A stretch of DNA of 64,000 nucleotides from assembly GCF_009828115.1 (NCBI RefSeq), contig NZ_WTYL01000001.1, positions 558,001-622,000 of the forward strand, read 5' to 3'. The notes under the pieces are model-generated. The model did not search any database and had not been told where the DNA came from. It was given only the letters and a program-made list of their open reading frames with translations. This DNA is from Allopontixanthobacter sediminis (GTDB lineage Bacteria > Pseudomonadota > Alphaproteobacteria > Sphingomonadales > Sphingomonadaceae). Every line of letters starts with the position of its first letter. The stretch's first letter is position 1. Positions 15,372 through 26,559 of this stretch are shown piece by piece. The position numbers and the translations under genes are program-made.

Positions 15372-18173
15372 ATGAGTGGGTTAAGGGTACAGCACAGGGG
15401 CAGGCGAGGAGGCGGCGCGGCGCGAAGCGTTGTCGCCGGCGCGAGTGCGGCCCCGAAAACGGACTCGAAGCCAGCCGCCGATAATGATGCCGAACCGGTC
15501 CATTCGAAGACAATTCCCGCCGGCTTGACCGCGGTCGAAAATTCTCTCGCTGCTGACTATACGCGCCGTGATGGAAGGGCGGATCGGCGTAGCCGCGTCG
15601 GCACGACTATCCAGCGGCGAAGCGGCCAGCACCGCAGCGGAAAGCAGATGATCCCGCCTAACTGGGCCAGGATGGGTGCGATAATCGCCTTGGCCTACGC
15701 GACCGCCACGCTCCTTGCCCGCGACCTCCCGCCGCCGCTCATCGGCGGTCTGGCTTGGGGCGCAGTCCTGCTGACTATGATCGGCGCGCACATTGCGCGG
15801 CGCGAACGCAAGGCGGCGACGCCAATGACGGCTGTTCCGGGGGTCGCGGCAAGTTGCATAGGCTTGCCGCAAGCACTTACCGGTCTTGGATTCGGCCAGT
15901 GGATAGTGGCCTACGGCCTTGATCCAAGACTGGGTCTGGGCGCGTTGCTGGCCATCAACGCGGTGTCGCTAACCTTGCTGATCAGGCGACCATCGCAGCT
16001 ATACATCGGCATGGCCGGACTTTGGGCGCCGGTCGCCCTGCTCGACGGTAGCCTGATGGCGATCGGTTCTATCGTTCTTGTGGGCATTGTGCTGTTCGTA
16101 TCGGCGCGGATCCAAGGGGATGTCGAACACGATGATCTCGACTGGCTGCTAGCCCGTGAACGCGCCTGTGACCGGTACGAGGATATACTGCGTGATTACG
16201 AGGAAATGGGCCACGGCTGGTTCTGGGAGACGGACCGGAGGGGGCACCTCAGTTATGTTTCGCCCATTGTCGGTGATGCGGTTGGCGAACACCACGAAAA
16301 CCTTATCGGAAGACCGCTTGATGCGCTGTTCGATCAGGACAGCAAACCCGCCGAAAGCGCGCGCGCGTTGGCCTTCCACATTTCGACTCGTTCGCCTTTC
16401 CATGATCTGGCCTTCCCGGCCGCCGCCGGTGACGACGAGCGCTGGTGGTCGGTCAGTGGCCGACCTGTTTTTGACGACTTCCAGAATTTCGTCGGCTTTC
16501 GCGGTTCGGGTACCGATCTGACCGAGCGTCGGAGAACCCAGGAAAGTGCTTCGCGGCTCGCACTTTACGATTCGCTAACTGGCCTCGCCAACCGGTTCCA
16601 GACGATGCAAACATTGGGCAGGATCCTTGGTTCGCCCCAGGAAATACCGCAGGAATGCAGCCTGTTTCTGCTCGACCTGGACCGTTTCAAGCAGGTTAAT
16701 GATACGTTCGGCCACCCGGCAGGCGACGCCCTGCTGAAGCAGGTTGCCCAGCGGTTGGAGAAGACGGTTGGCGATGCCGGTGTTGTCGGGCGGCTCGGAG
16801 GTGACGAGTTCACGGTGATTGTCGCCGGTGGTCCGGACCGGTCGCAACTGGGCAAACTTTCGCACGAGATTATCTACGCGCTGTCCCAACCATACTGGCT
16901 TGATGGACAGCGGGTAGTTATCGGCGCATCGATCGGGATCGCCATTGCTCCAGCAGACGGCCACTCCAGCGATGCCCTGATCCGCAGTGCCGATCTCGCA
17001 CTTTACGCATCGAAAAACGGCGGACGAGGGCGGTACCAGTTCTATTCGGAAAACCTGCTTTCCGCTTCCGAGGAGCGAGCCGGACTTGAGCGGGCTTTGC
17101 GCTTGGCTATCGCGGAAGGCGGACTGGAACTTTATTACCAACCCATAGTGCACACCGCGACCGAGAGGATCACTGGTTTCGAGGCGCTGCTCAGATGGAA
17201 TCACCCTGAAATGGGCTGGATCCCTCCAGCGAAGTTCGTGCCCATTGCCGAAGACGCGGGGCTCATTTCGACGATTGGCGACTGGGCCATTCGCACCGCC
17301 TGTCAGGATCTAGCGCTATGGCCGGATGACATACGCTGCGCAGTAAACGTCTCGTCGCTCCAGCTGTCCAATCCGCAATTTCCGGCCGTGGTTACGCAAG
17401 CGCTCGCGCGTTCAGGGATCGCGCCTGATCGACTGGAGCTGGAAATTACCGAGAGCGCATTCCTCAACGACGGGCCCGGTACAGGTACGCTTCTGGCGGC
17501 GCTCAAGTCGATCGGCGTACGATTGGCGCTGGATGATTTCGGCACCGGTTATTCGTCCTTCGCTTATCTCGAGAATGCGCCCTTCGACAAGATCAAGATC
17601 GACCGCCGTTTTGTCCGCAACGCCGCGGTCCCCGGAAGCCGGAAAGGCGCGATGATCGCCGCGATGACAACCCTCGCGCAGAATCTCGGGATCGATACCA
17701 CCGCCGAGGGGGTGGAGACGATGGACGAACTCAATCTGGTCCGTATGCACGGGTGCAGTCACGTCCAGGGGCATGTCTATGAAAAGCCGCTTAGCGGCGT
17801 GAATGCGCTGACCCGACTGCGAAGCGGCGTCGCTGCGGTCGCCGACGGGCCGCGATCGTCGCGCGAACCGCGCCAGACGGTGCTCCGCAAGGTGCTGCTC
17901 GAACACGGAAACGAAGTGTATAGCGGCACCATACGCAACATCTCCTCACGCGGGGTCATGATCGAGGGCTTGTGGGATGTGCCCGGCGGCACGCTGTTCC
18001 AGCTGGCCTTGTCGGAATTCCACACTGTCCTCGCGACTTGCCGCTGGAGCGAAAGCGGCCGGATGGGCGCGGAATTCAACACTCCGCTTAAACGCGACAG
18101 CGCCGGCACCCTCATCGCGATCAAGGGCCCCCCGTCGGGTCAGCACGCGAACCTGCTGCCACACAAATTCTAA
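15372..18173 (+). CDS. Membrane PAS-GGDEF-EAL-PilZ cyclic-di-GMP signalling protein
   Basis: The protein combines making, breaking and sensing domains for cyclic di-GMP. From the ATG at 15372 it has 933 residues: a low-complexity basic start, hydrophobic membrane segments (about 100-195), a PAS domain (about 266-390) opening EEMGHGWFWETD, a GGDEF domain with intact GGDEF (476-480), an EAL domain with intact EAL (604-606), DDFGTGYSS, KIKID and AEGVE, and a C-terminal PilZ domain (from about 833) with NISSRG. No RxxD inhibitory site precedes GGDEF. Catalytic motifs of both enzymes look intact. The start is uncertain: 15372 is favoured by coding-like codon use upstream of the membrane part, but ATG 15648 (841 residues) just before the first membrane segment is a real alternative. 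Confidence 0.88.
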   Translation: MSGLRVQHRGRRGGGAARSVVAGASAAPKTDSKPAADNDAEPVHSKTIPAGLTAVENSLAADYTRRDGRADRRSRVGTTIQRRSGQHRSGKQMIPPNWARMGAIIALAYATATLLARDLPPPLIGGLAWGAVLLTMIGAHIARRERKAATPMTAVPGVAASCIGLPQALTGLGFGQWIVAYGLDPRLGLGALLAINAVSLTLLIRRPSQLYIGMAGLWAPVALLDGSLMAIGSIVLVGIVLFVSARIQGDVEHDDLDWLLARERACDRYEDILRDYEEMGHGWFWETDRRGHLSYVSPIVGDAVGEHHENLIGRPLDALFDQDSKPAESARALAFHISTRSPFHDLAFPAAAGDDERWWSVSGRPVFDDFQNFVGFRGSGTDLTERRRTQESASRLALYDSLTGLANRFQTMQTLGRILGSPQEIPQECSLFLLDLDRFKQVNDTFGHPAGDALLKQVAQRLEKTVGDAGVVGRLGGDEFTVIVAGGPDRSQLGKLSHEIIYALSQPYWLDGQRVVIGASIGIAIAPADGHSSDALIRSADLALYASKNGGRGRYQFYSENLLSASEERAGLERALRLAIAEGGLELYYQPIVHTATERITGFEALLRWNHPEMGWIPPAKFVPIAEDAGLISTIGDWAIRTACQDLALWPDDIRCAVNVSSLQLSNPQFPAVVTQALARSGIAPDRLELEITESAFLNDGPGTGTLLAALKSIGVRLALDDFGTGYSSFAYLENAPFDKIKIDRRFVRNAAVPGSRKGAMIAAMTTLAQNLGIDTTAEGVETMDELNLVRMHGCSHVQGHVYEKPLSGVNALTRLRSGVAAVADGPRSSREPRQTVLRKVLLEHGNEVYSGTIRNISSRGVMIEGLWDVPGGTLFQLALSEFHTVLATCRWSESGRMGAEFNTPLKRDSAGTLIAIKGPPSGQHANLLPHKF

Positions 18174-18230
18174 ACACCGCGGCGCAAGCTACTTGCTGAC
18201 AGCGCGATCAAGCGGGGCTAAGGGGCGCGG

Positions 18231-20048
18231 ATGACTGATCTGGCTCTTATTCGCAACTTTTCTATCATCGCGCATATCGATCATGGCAAATCCACGCTGG
18301 CGGACCGGTTGATCCAGTTCACCGGCGGCCTCACCGAACGCGAGATGTCGGCGCAAGTCCTTGATAACATGGACATCGAGAAAGAGCGCGGGATCACCAT
18401 CAAGGCCCAGACCGTCCGCCTCAACTACACCGCCAAGGACGGGCTCACCTACCAGCTCAATCTGATGGACACCCCCGGCCACGTCGACTTCGCGTATGAG
18501 GTCTCCCGCTCCCTCGCCGCGTGCGAGGGCGCGCTGCTGGTCGTCGACGCCGCGCAAGGGGTGGAGGCGCAGACGCTCGCCAACGTCTACCAGTCCATCG
18601 AGCACGACCACGAAATCGTCCCCGTCATCAACAAGATCGACCTGCCCGCCGCCGAACCCGAACAGGTGCGCAAGGAAATCGAGGACATTATCGGCATCGA
18701 CGCATCCGAAGCCGTCCTCGCCAGCGCCAAATCCGGCATCGGCATCGCCGAAATCCTCGAGGCGATCGTCACCAAGATCCCCCCACCGAAAGGCGACCGC
18801 GACGCCCCGCTGAAGGCCATGCTGGTCGACAGCTGGTACGATCCCTACCTCGGCGTGGTCATCCTGGTGCGGGTCATCGCCGGCACCATCCGCAAGGGCC
18901 TGCACGTGAAATTCATGCAGGGCGGCACCGACCATTTGATCGACCGCGTCGGCTTCATGAGCCCCAAGATCGAACAGACCAAGGAACTCGCCGCGGGCGA
19001 AATCGGCTTCATCACCGCCCAGATCAAGGAAGTCGCCCAGGCCAAGGTCGGCGACACCATCACCACGGTCAAGAACGGCGCGACCGAGGCGCTGGCGGGC
19101 TTCAAGGAAGTCCAGCCGGTGGTGTTCTGCGGCATGTTCCCGGTCGACGCGGCGGAATTCGAGAAATTGCGTGACAGCATCGGCAAGCTGCGGCTGAACG
19201 ACGCCAGCTTCAGCTTCGAGACGGAAAGCAGCGCGGCACTCGGCTTCGGCTTCCGCTGCGGGTTCCTCGGCCTGCTGCACCTGGAAATCATCCAGGAACG
19301 GCTGACCCGCGAATACGACATGGATTTGATCACCACGGCGCCGTCCGTGGTCTACCGCATCCAGCTCAACAAATCACGGACCGACCCGGCGCAGGAACTG
19401 ATGCTGCACAACCCGGCCGATTACCCCGACCCCAGCCGGATCGAACAGATCGACGAACCGTGGATCAAGGCGACCATCTACACCCCGGACGAATATCTCG
19501 GCTCGATCCTGAAATTGTGCCAGGATCGCCGCGGCATCCAGCTCGACCTGACCTATGTCGGCGGGCGCGCCCAGATCACCTACGAATTGCCGCTGAACGA
19601 AGTGGTGTTCGATTTCTACGACCGCCTGAAAAGCATCAGCCGCGGCTACGCCAGCTTCGATTACGAACAGATCGGCCTGCGCGAAGGCGACCTCGTGAAG
19701 ATGAGCATCCTGGTCAACAACGAACCGGTCGACGCGCTGTCGATGATCGTCCACCGCGGCGTGGCGGAAGCGCGCGGCCGCCACATGTGCGAACGCCTGA
19801 AAGACCTCATCCCGCGCCACCTGTTCAAGATCCCGGTGCAAGCGGCCATCGGCGGAAAGGTGATCGCCCGCGAGACCATCGCCGCGATGCGCAAGGACGT
19901 GACCGCCAAATGCTACGGCGGCGATATTTCCCGCAAGAAGAAGCTTCTCGACAAGCAGAAGAAGGGCAAGGCCAAGATGCGGGAATATGGCAATGTGAGC
20001 ATTCCGCAGGAGGCGTTTATTGCTGCGCTGCGGATGGGGGAGGAGTAG
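18231..20048 (+). CDS. lepA: Elongation factor 4 (LepA) GTPase
   Basis: LepA is a ribosome-binding translational GTPase that influences initiation and back-translocation under stress. The 605-residue protein has the G1 motif [17 protein letters not shown] (G3) and NKIDLP (G4) in the N-terminal GTPase domain, and the LepA-specific C-terminal domain with the end [31 protein letters not shown]-like sequence. Length is canonical. The gene starts 57 bases after the cyclic-di-GMP gene. The stop is followed by a 466-bp stretch without a secure gene. Confidence 0.97.
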   Translation: MTDLALIRNFSIIAHIDHGKSTLADRLIQFTGGLTEREMSAQVLDNMDIEKERGITIKAQTVRLNYTAKDGLTYQLNLMDTPGHVDFAYEVSRSLAACEGALLVVDAAQGVEAQTLANVYQSIEHDHEIVPVINKIDLPAAEPEQVRKEIEDIIGIDASEAVLASAKSGIGIAEILEAIVTKIPPPKGDRDAPLKAMLVDSWYDPYLGVVILVRVIAGTIRKGLHVKFMQGGTDHLIDRVGFMSPKIEQTKELAAGEIGFITAQIKEVAQAKVGDTITTVKNGATEALAGFKEVQPVVFCGMFPVDAAEFEKLRDSIGKLRLNDASFSFETESSAALGFGFRCGFLGLLHLEIIQERLTREYDMDLITTAPSVVYRIQLNKSRTDPAQELMLHNPADYPDPSRIEQIDEPWIKATIYTPDEYLGSILKLCQDRRGIQLDLTYVGGRAQITYELPLNEVVFDFYDRLKSISRGYASFDYEQIGLREGDLVKMSILVNNEPVDALSMIVHRGVAEARGRHMCERLKDLIPRHLFKIPVQAAIGGKVIARETIAAMRKDVTAKCYGGDISRKKKLLDKQKKGKAKMREYGNVSIPQEAFIAALRMGEE

Positions 20049-20054
20049 GGAAAC

Positions 20055-20255
20055 CCCGACCTTGGTGCTGCCGACCTTGCGGCACGCGGCGCGGACGTTG
20101 TCGAGATCGGCCAGCGCCTAGATGAAGTCCTGCTGGCGCTGCGCGTTCCAGCCGTCGCGGCGCGCAGTCAGCCGGGGAACCGGGGTGAAGGCGGGCAGGG
20201 TGCCGGGTGCGCGGAGAGGCTTTGCAGGAGGAGGTGCGGTCAAGGGGCAGCGCAT
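20055..20255 (-). pseudogene. Remnant of a sphingomonad hypothetical gene, interrupted by TAG
   Basis: On the minus strand a frame from ATG 20255 encodes a Pro-rich start and then TARRDGWNAQRQQDFI, a TAG stop (20120-20118) and, in the same frame, ALADLDNVRAACRKVGS. This reads as the N-terminal part of a family I recall from Sphingomonadales with R-x-D-G-W-T-x-x-R-Q-x-x-F-I-x-x-L-A-x-x-x-x-V-x-x-A. The similarity across the stop codon suggests one broken gene. It then runs into lepA antisense sequence, so the rest is missing. Recognition is from memory and should be treated as tentative. Confidence 0.4.
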
Positions 20256-20514
20256 TGGCACAATGTTCGCATGCAGGAAAATTTTCGCGCGCGCCGGCCA
20301 CACGCCTTGTAGTCGCGGCGATCCCCGATTAGGGGGCGCGCAACCCATAAATGCCGCTTCGGCCGCCGGATCCTGGGCAGGTTCGGCCATGGCATTGGGA
20401 CAACAGGGAAAGTTCGAACCCGGCAGCCAATGCGTTGCCGTACCATGCACCACCCTTCGGTTGCGTGAGAGCCAACAGGCCCGCGCGAGTCGCTCAGAAT
20501 TCAAGGTACCGATC
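20256..20514. other. Intergenic stretch without a recognised gene
   Basis: Together with the remnant at 20055-20255 this forms the only gap of more than 300 bases in the window (20049-20514). Open frames exist on both strands but their products are low-complexity and rich in Arg, Ala, Pro and Cys, with no family resemblance. I see no tRNA, terminator or repeat in it. It probably holds decayed sequence and the promoter of the MarR-like gene at 20515. Confidence 0.4.
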
Positions 20515-20943
20515 ATGTCCGGCCCCGATGCCCTCACATCCGCCCGCTCCGCAGGAGAGCGCGGCGAGATGACCCCCGATTCCCCCGGCGAAGCAACCCC
20601 GCGCGCCGCCGCGGTCCACTATTTCCGCCGGACGCTGGCCATGCGCCGCCACCGCGACAAACGCTTCGGCAAGGCGTTCACCACCGACCGCGGGTGGGAC
20701 CTGCTCCTGCTCCTGATGATCGCCCGGCTGGAAAGCCGCACCACAAACGCCGGCGAAATTTTCGAGGACGAGAGCGCTCACGGCGTCACAATCGAGGAGC
20801 TGGACCGGCAGATTGGGCTCGGCAACGTGGTGCTGATGGACGCGGGCAACGACCTCGAACGCAGCAAGGTCGTCCTGACAGACGAGGCCGCTCGGCACCT
20901 GATCGACCTCTACCGCATCGACACCGCCGCCGCTGCGGAATGA
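20515..20943 (+). CDS. MarR-like winged-helix protein
   Basis: The 142-residue product resembles the small winged-helix proteins of Sphingomonadales related to MarR. The helix RRHRDKRFGKAFTTDRGWDLLLLLMIARLES is followed by a region where the recognition helix should lie (VTIEELDRQIGLGNVVLMDAGNDLE), and by the wing SKVVLTDEAARHLIDLYR. The recognition-helix segment is divergent from usual MarR sequence, so DNA binding is an inference. ATG at 20515 is chosen because the open frame upstream encodes low-complexity sequence with no family character. The gene stands alone between a decayed region and bamD, so its target is not evident. Confidence 0.6.
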   Translation: MSGPDALTSARSAGERGEMTPDSPGEATPRAAAVHYFRRTLAMRRHRDKRFGKAFTTDRGWDLLLLLMIARLESRTTNAGEIFEDESAHGVTIEELDRQIGLGNVVLMDAGNDLERSKVVLTDEAARHLIDLYRIDTAAAAE

Positions 20944-20975
20944 TTTTCGCCGGACCCGCGAGTAGGGCGAACAAC

Positions 20976-20991
20976 TTCACTTGGCGTTCAG
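20976..20991 (+). promoter_or_regulatory. 16-bp motif upstream of bamD (copy 1 of 2)
   Basis: TTCACTTGGCGTTCAG occurs here, 25 bp before the bamD ATG, and again at 31936-31951 before the BlaI operator. The upstream flank GGCGAACA is also shared. The motif contains a direct repeat TTCA with an 11-bp period, which is the spacing of OmpR-type response-regulator sites; TTGGCG (20981-20986) with TTATAG (21003-21008) 16 bp away could also be promoter hexamers. Confidence 0.45.
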
Positions 20992-21015
20992 CGAAGCGCT
21001 GGTTATAGGCGAGGC

Positions 21016-21819
21016 ATGACCACCAACACGCGCTCCCCGCTCAAGTTCGCATTCCTCGCCGCCGCTGCCGCCAGTACGGTGCTGACCGCGGGCTGCGCCG
21101 GCCGCAGTTCCGGACCGGAAGACACCGCCTATGTCGCGCGCGACGTGGAAACGCTGTATGCCGAGGCCAAGCGCCGGCTCGATAACGGTGACCCCCTGCT
21201 CGCCGCGGCCCTGTTCGACGAGGTGGAGCGCCAGCACCCGTATTCGCCGTGGGCCCGCCGCGCGCAGCTGATGAGCTCGTTCAGCTATTACGTCGCCCGC
21301 GATTACAACAAGTCGATTCAGAGCGCCCAGCGCTTCCTGTCGATCCACCCCGGCAACCGCGACGCACCCTACGCCTATTACCTGATCTCGCTCAGCTATT
21401 ACGAACAGATCAGCGACGTCACCCGCGACCAGAAGATCACCGAACAGGCCAAGGCCGCGCTGACCGAGGTCATCCGCCGGTTCCCGAACAGCGAATACGC
21501 CTCCGACGCCCGGCTTAAGCTCGACCTTGTGAACGACCACCTCGCGGGCAAGGAAATGGAAATCGGCCGCTCCTACGAACGTGCGGGCCGCTGGCTTTCG
21601 GCGCAGATCCGGTTCCAGAACGTGGTCGACAACTTCCAGACCACCAGTCACGCACCGGAAGCCCTGTTCCGCCTGACGGAAACCAGCCTGGCGCTGGGCG
21701 TGCGCGAAGAAGCGGTGAAATACGCCTCCGTTCTCGGCACCAACTATCCCGGCAGCAAGTGGTATGACCGCGCCTATGACCTGATCCAGGATCACGCGTC
21801 CGGCGTTACCGCCAGCTGA
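21016..21819 (+). CDS. bamD: Outer membrane assembly lipoprotein BamD
   Basis: BamD is the essential lipoprotein partner of BamA in the machine that inserts beta-barrel proteins into the outer membrane. The 267-residue protein has a lipoprotein signal with lipobox LTAGC (Cys27) and a mature part of TPR-like helical repeats: ARDVETLYAEAKRRLDNGDPLLAAALFDEVERQHPYSPWARRAQ is the classic first repeat. Later repeats include YNKSIQSAQRFLSIHPGNRDAPYAYYLISLSYYEQI and the DQKITEQAKAALTEVIRRFPNSEYA segment. The short distance between a possible -10 (TTATAG) and the ATG could mean a very short leader. recN follows in the same direction after 100 bp. Confidence 0.95.
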   Translation: MTTNTRSPLKFAFLAAAAASTVLTAGCAGRSSGPEDTAYVARDVETLYAEAKRRLDNGDPLLAAALFDEVERQHPYSPWARRAQLMSSFSYYVARDYNKSIQSAQRFLSIHPGNRDAPYAYYLISLSYYEQISDVTRDQKITEQAKAALTEVIRRFPNSEYASDARLKLDLVNDHLAGKEMEIGRSYERAGRWLSAQIRFQNVVDNFQTTSHAPEALFRLTETSLALGVREEAVKYASVLGTNYPGSKWYDRAYDLIQDHASGVTAS

Positions 21820-21919
21820 GCGAAACCTGCCGGGCTGCTGCCAGTTCGCCGAAATTGTTCGCAAAATGATTGCGCGTCGTGACGTGGAGCTACGCTTGGG
21901 TTAAGACGAAGCCCTAGCC

Positions 21920-23584
21920 ATGCTGACCGCCCTGTCCATCCGCAACATCGTCCTGATCGAGGCGCTCGACCTGACCTTCAATGGCGGGCTGGGCGTGCTG
22001 ACCGGGGAAACCGGCGCGGGCAAGTCGATCCTGCTCGATGCGCTGGGGCTGGTGCTGGGCAACCGCGCCGAAACTGCGCTGGTGCGAGCGGGTGCCGACC
22101 AGGCGAGCGTGTCGGCGACTTTCGAATTTTCCCGCCTGCCGGACACCATCCGGACCGTTCTGGCCGATGCCGATATCGAGATCGAAATGGGCGAAGGGCT
22201 GATCCTGCGCCGCCGGATCAAGGTGGACGGCGCGTCCAAGGCGTTCGTCAACGATCAGCCGGTCGGTGTGGCACTGCTGCGCGAACTGGCCCCGGCACTG
22301 GTCGAACTCCACGGCCAGCACGACGACCGCGGTCTCGTTAACCCGCGCGGCCACCGGCAGTTGCTCGACCTGTTTGCAGGTGCCGACTTGGCGGGAGTGG
22401 GATGCGCGTGGAAAACCTGGCGCACGGCGGAAGACCGGCTGGAACAGGCCCGCAGCGCGATTGACCAGGCGAAAGAGGATCAGGACCTGCTGATCGCCCA
22501 TCTGGCGGAATTGGCCGAACTCCAGCCGCAGGCGGGCGAGGAAGCCCGGCTTGCCGGGGCGCGCTCCGATATGCAGAAGGGCGAGCGGCTGACGTCCGAC
22601 CTCGAAGAACTGCGGCATTTGTGGGACGGTTCGGATTCGCCGCTCGCGAGCCTGCGGGTCGCCGCGCGCAAGCTGGACCGGATTGCGCCCGAACATCCGA
22701 TCCTTGCCGAAGCGCTGGCCGCGCTTGACCGCGCGGTGATCGAAGCGAGCGAGGCGGAGGAACGGCTGATCGCTGCGGGCAACGCGCTGCATCACGACCC
22801 AGAGGCACTTGATCAAGCGGAAACCCGGCTGTTCGAACTGCGCGCACTCGCCCGCAAGCACCGCTGCGAAGTGGACGGACTGCCGGAATTGATGCGCAGT
22901 ATGCGGGACCAACTTGACGCAATCGAGGCCGGCGATGCGGAACTGGATTCGCTGGAGGCTGCCGCGAAGGAAGCGCACGAAATCTACCGTGCCCGGGCCG
23001 AGGCTTTGCACGCCAACCGGGTCGCGGCGGCGATGCGGCTGGACGACGCCGTGGCCGCCGAACTTGCGCCGCTGAAACTCGATGCGGCGCGGTTCAAGAC
23101 GGCGGTGGCGGATTTGCCGGAAGAACGCTGGGGCGCGGCCGGAATGGACAGCGTCGAATTTCTCATTTCGACCAACCCAGGCGCGGATTTTGCGCCGCTG
23201 GGCAAGATCGCCTCGGGCGGGGAATTGAGCCGATTCATCCTCGCGCTGAAGGTCGCGCTGGCGGAAAAAGGCGGCGCGGCGACGGTGATCTTCGACGAGA
23301 TCGACCGCGGCGTGGGCGGGGCGGTGGCGAGCGCCATCGGCGAACGTCTGGCGCGGCTCGCCGACGGCGGACAATTGCTCGCCGTGACGCACAGCCCACA
23401 AGTCGCGGCGCGCGGCGGAACGCATTACGTAATTGCGAAATCGAGCGAAGGCACCGTGACCAAGACCTCGGTCGCGTTGCTGGATGCCGCTGGCCGGCAG
23501 GAAGAAATTGCCCGGATGCTGTCGGGTGCGGAGATTACCAGCGAAGCAAGGGCGCAGGCGGACCGGTTGCTGGAGGGGGTGTGA
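21920..23584 (+). CDS. recN: DNA repair protein RecN
   Basis: RecN is an SMC-like ATPase that acts early in double-strand break repair. The 554-residue protein starts MLTALSIRNIVLIEALDLTF and has Walker A GETGAGKS (29-36). A central region rich in Glu, Ala and Arg forms the coiled-coil arms (about 150-370). The C-terminal half has the signature SGGELSRFILALK and Walker B ATVIFDEIDRGVGG. Length is normal. The bamD-recN-ligA order groups envelope and DNA-repair genes; recN and ligA are separated by 83 bp that include a palindromic repeat. Confidence 0.96.
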   Translation: MLTALSIRNIVLIEALDLTFNGGLGVLTGETGAGKSILLDALGLVLGNRAETALVRAGADQASVSATFEFSRLPDTIRTVLADADIEIEMGEGLILRRRIKVDGASKAFVNDQPVGVALLRELAPALVELHGQHDDRGLVNPRGHRQLLDLFAGADLAGVGCAWKTWRTAEDRLEQARSAIDQAKEDQDLLIAHLAELAELQPQAGEEARLAGARSDMQKGERLTSDLEELRHLWDGSDSPLASLRVAARKLDRIAPEHPILAEALAALDRAVIEASEAEERLIAAGNALHHDPEALDQAETRLFELRALARKHRCEVDGLPELMRSMRDQLDAIEAGDAELDSLEAAAKEAHEIYRARAEALHANRVAAAMRLDDAVAAELAPLKLDAARFKTAVADLPEERWGAAGMDSVEFLISTNPGADFAPLGKIASGGELSRFILALKVALAEKGGAATVIFDEIDRGVGGAVASAIGERLARLADGGQLLAVTHSPQVAARGGTHYVIAKSSEGTVTKTSVALLDAAGRQEEIARMLSGAEITSEARAQADRLLEGV

Positions 23585-23606
23585 TGGCCTTCCAACAAGT
23601 AAGTCA

Positions 23607-23667
23607 ACACCCCCCGGTCGCAAGTCACTACCCCCCAGTCTCCTCTTCTAAAGAGGAGGGGGTTTAA
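23607..23667 (+). repeat. Partial copy of C/G-rich palindromic element between recN and ligA
   Basis: Two CACCCCCCGG/CTACCCCCCAG-like blocks are followed by a hairpin CTCCTCTT (23640-23647), loop CTA, AAGAGGAG (23651-23658) and a G run. This is a relative of one arm of the element inside ligA at 24177-24273. Its G-rich end supplies the only plausible ribosome binding site of ligA. Confidence 0.7.
23653..23662 (+). promoter_or_regulatory. ligA ribosome binding site inside the repeat
   Basis: GAGGAGGGGG ends five bases before the ligA GTG (23668-23670) and is the 3' arm and tail of the repeat hairpin. Folding of that hairpin would cover the site. Confidence 0.6.
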
Positions 23668-25827
<2,160 letters not shown>

Positions 25828-26559
25828 CTACTCCCGGACCTTCGGAACCCATTTCATTACCCCGCCGGCGAACGGCGTCCACCAGCCGGCCTTGACCCCC
25901 GCGGCGGCCAAGGTGTCGCTGGTCCACTGGTTGCAGGTGTTGGTGATGTCATACCGCCCGGCGGCGTCGTAGAACACATCGTAATCGGTATAGCCCGGGT
26001 ACACTGCGCTCCGCTTGGTTCCTTGCATGGCCGCTTCGATCTGCTTGACGATTGCCGCATATTCCCGGCTCGTAATCCGCAGGGGCCGGGCGGTATCGCT
26101 CGGCGCGGGGCGGACGTAATGGGCGACATGAAGCAGGCTGTCCCCGCCGATCGTGGCAACGCGCAGCGCGGTCAGCGGTGACAGGTCGGACCATGTGGGG
26201 GTGTTCAGAAAGACCTCCCGCTCGCCCCAGCTGACCGAGATATGCGTGTAATCGCGCCTCGATGCGGGCAGGTCGGTAGCGGGAAAGACGGTGCGCCAGT
26301 CCTTTTCCGGCGTGACCAGCGGCAGGACAAGCGCGGTGTGGATGCCGTTGGTTTCCACCATGATCGTCACGCCGCTGTCGGGCTCCGTCCAGTCGGCGTT
26401 GCGGGGGATGGCCGCGCCGATCCAAGCGGCGAGCAGGAACAGGATCACCACCGCCATTAGCGCCAGCAGAGTTCGGCCCGCCCACTTCGCCGCGATCGCG
26501 GCGGGTCGGGGCAGGGCGCGGATCACTGCGCGGACCGGTCCGCTCTTTTGCGCAGCCAC
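25828..26559 (-). CDS. DUF2459 / TIGR02117 family membrane-anchored protein
   Basis: The 243-residue protein belongs to a family of unknown function, often called DUF2459. One hydrophobic segment near residues 28-50 (TLLALMAVVILFLLAAWIGAAI) suggests a membrane anchor or uncleaved signal, with the rest in the periplasm. Family features are VETNGIHTALVLP, ISVSWGEREVFLNTPTW and the Cys-containing TNTCNQWTSDTLAAAGVKAGWWTPF. The His and Cys in these motifs recall papain-like (NlpC/P60-like) folds, but a catalytic role is speculation. The start overlaps prmA by 37 bases; a later Met at about residue 35 would lose the anchor. It is the last gene of the SDR-bla-prmA operon and meets ligA end to end. 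Confidence 0.82.
   Translation of the reverse strand: MAAQKSGPVRAVIRALPRPAAIAAKWAGRTLLALMAVVILFLLAAWIGAAIPRNADWTEPDSGVTIMVETNGIHTALVLPLVTPEKDWRTVFPATDLPASRRDYTHISVSWGEREVFLNTPTWSDLSPLTALRVATIGGDSLLHVAHYVRPAPSDTARPLRITSREYAAIVKQIEAAMQGTKRSAVYPGYTDYDVFYDAAGRYDITNTCNQWTSDTLAAAGVKAGWWTPFAGGVMKWVPKVRE

Noticed and set aside
20401-20440. GTTCGAACC sequence suggestive of a tRNA T-arm
   Set aside because: The flanking bases do not pair as a T-stem and no anticodon arm or acceptor stem can be drawn around it.
20122-20514. Upstream extension of the MarR-like gene
   Set aside because: The open frame continues 131 codons upstream of 20515, but that part is Arg/Gly/Ala/Cys-rich, unlike the family, and overlaps the gene remnant on the other strand.
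21843-21861. Two GTTC words upstream of recN as an alphaproteobacterial LexA box
   Set aside because: The spacing between the two GTTC words is nine bases, not the seven of the GTTC-N7-GTTC consensus, so I do not claim an SOS box.
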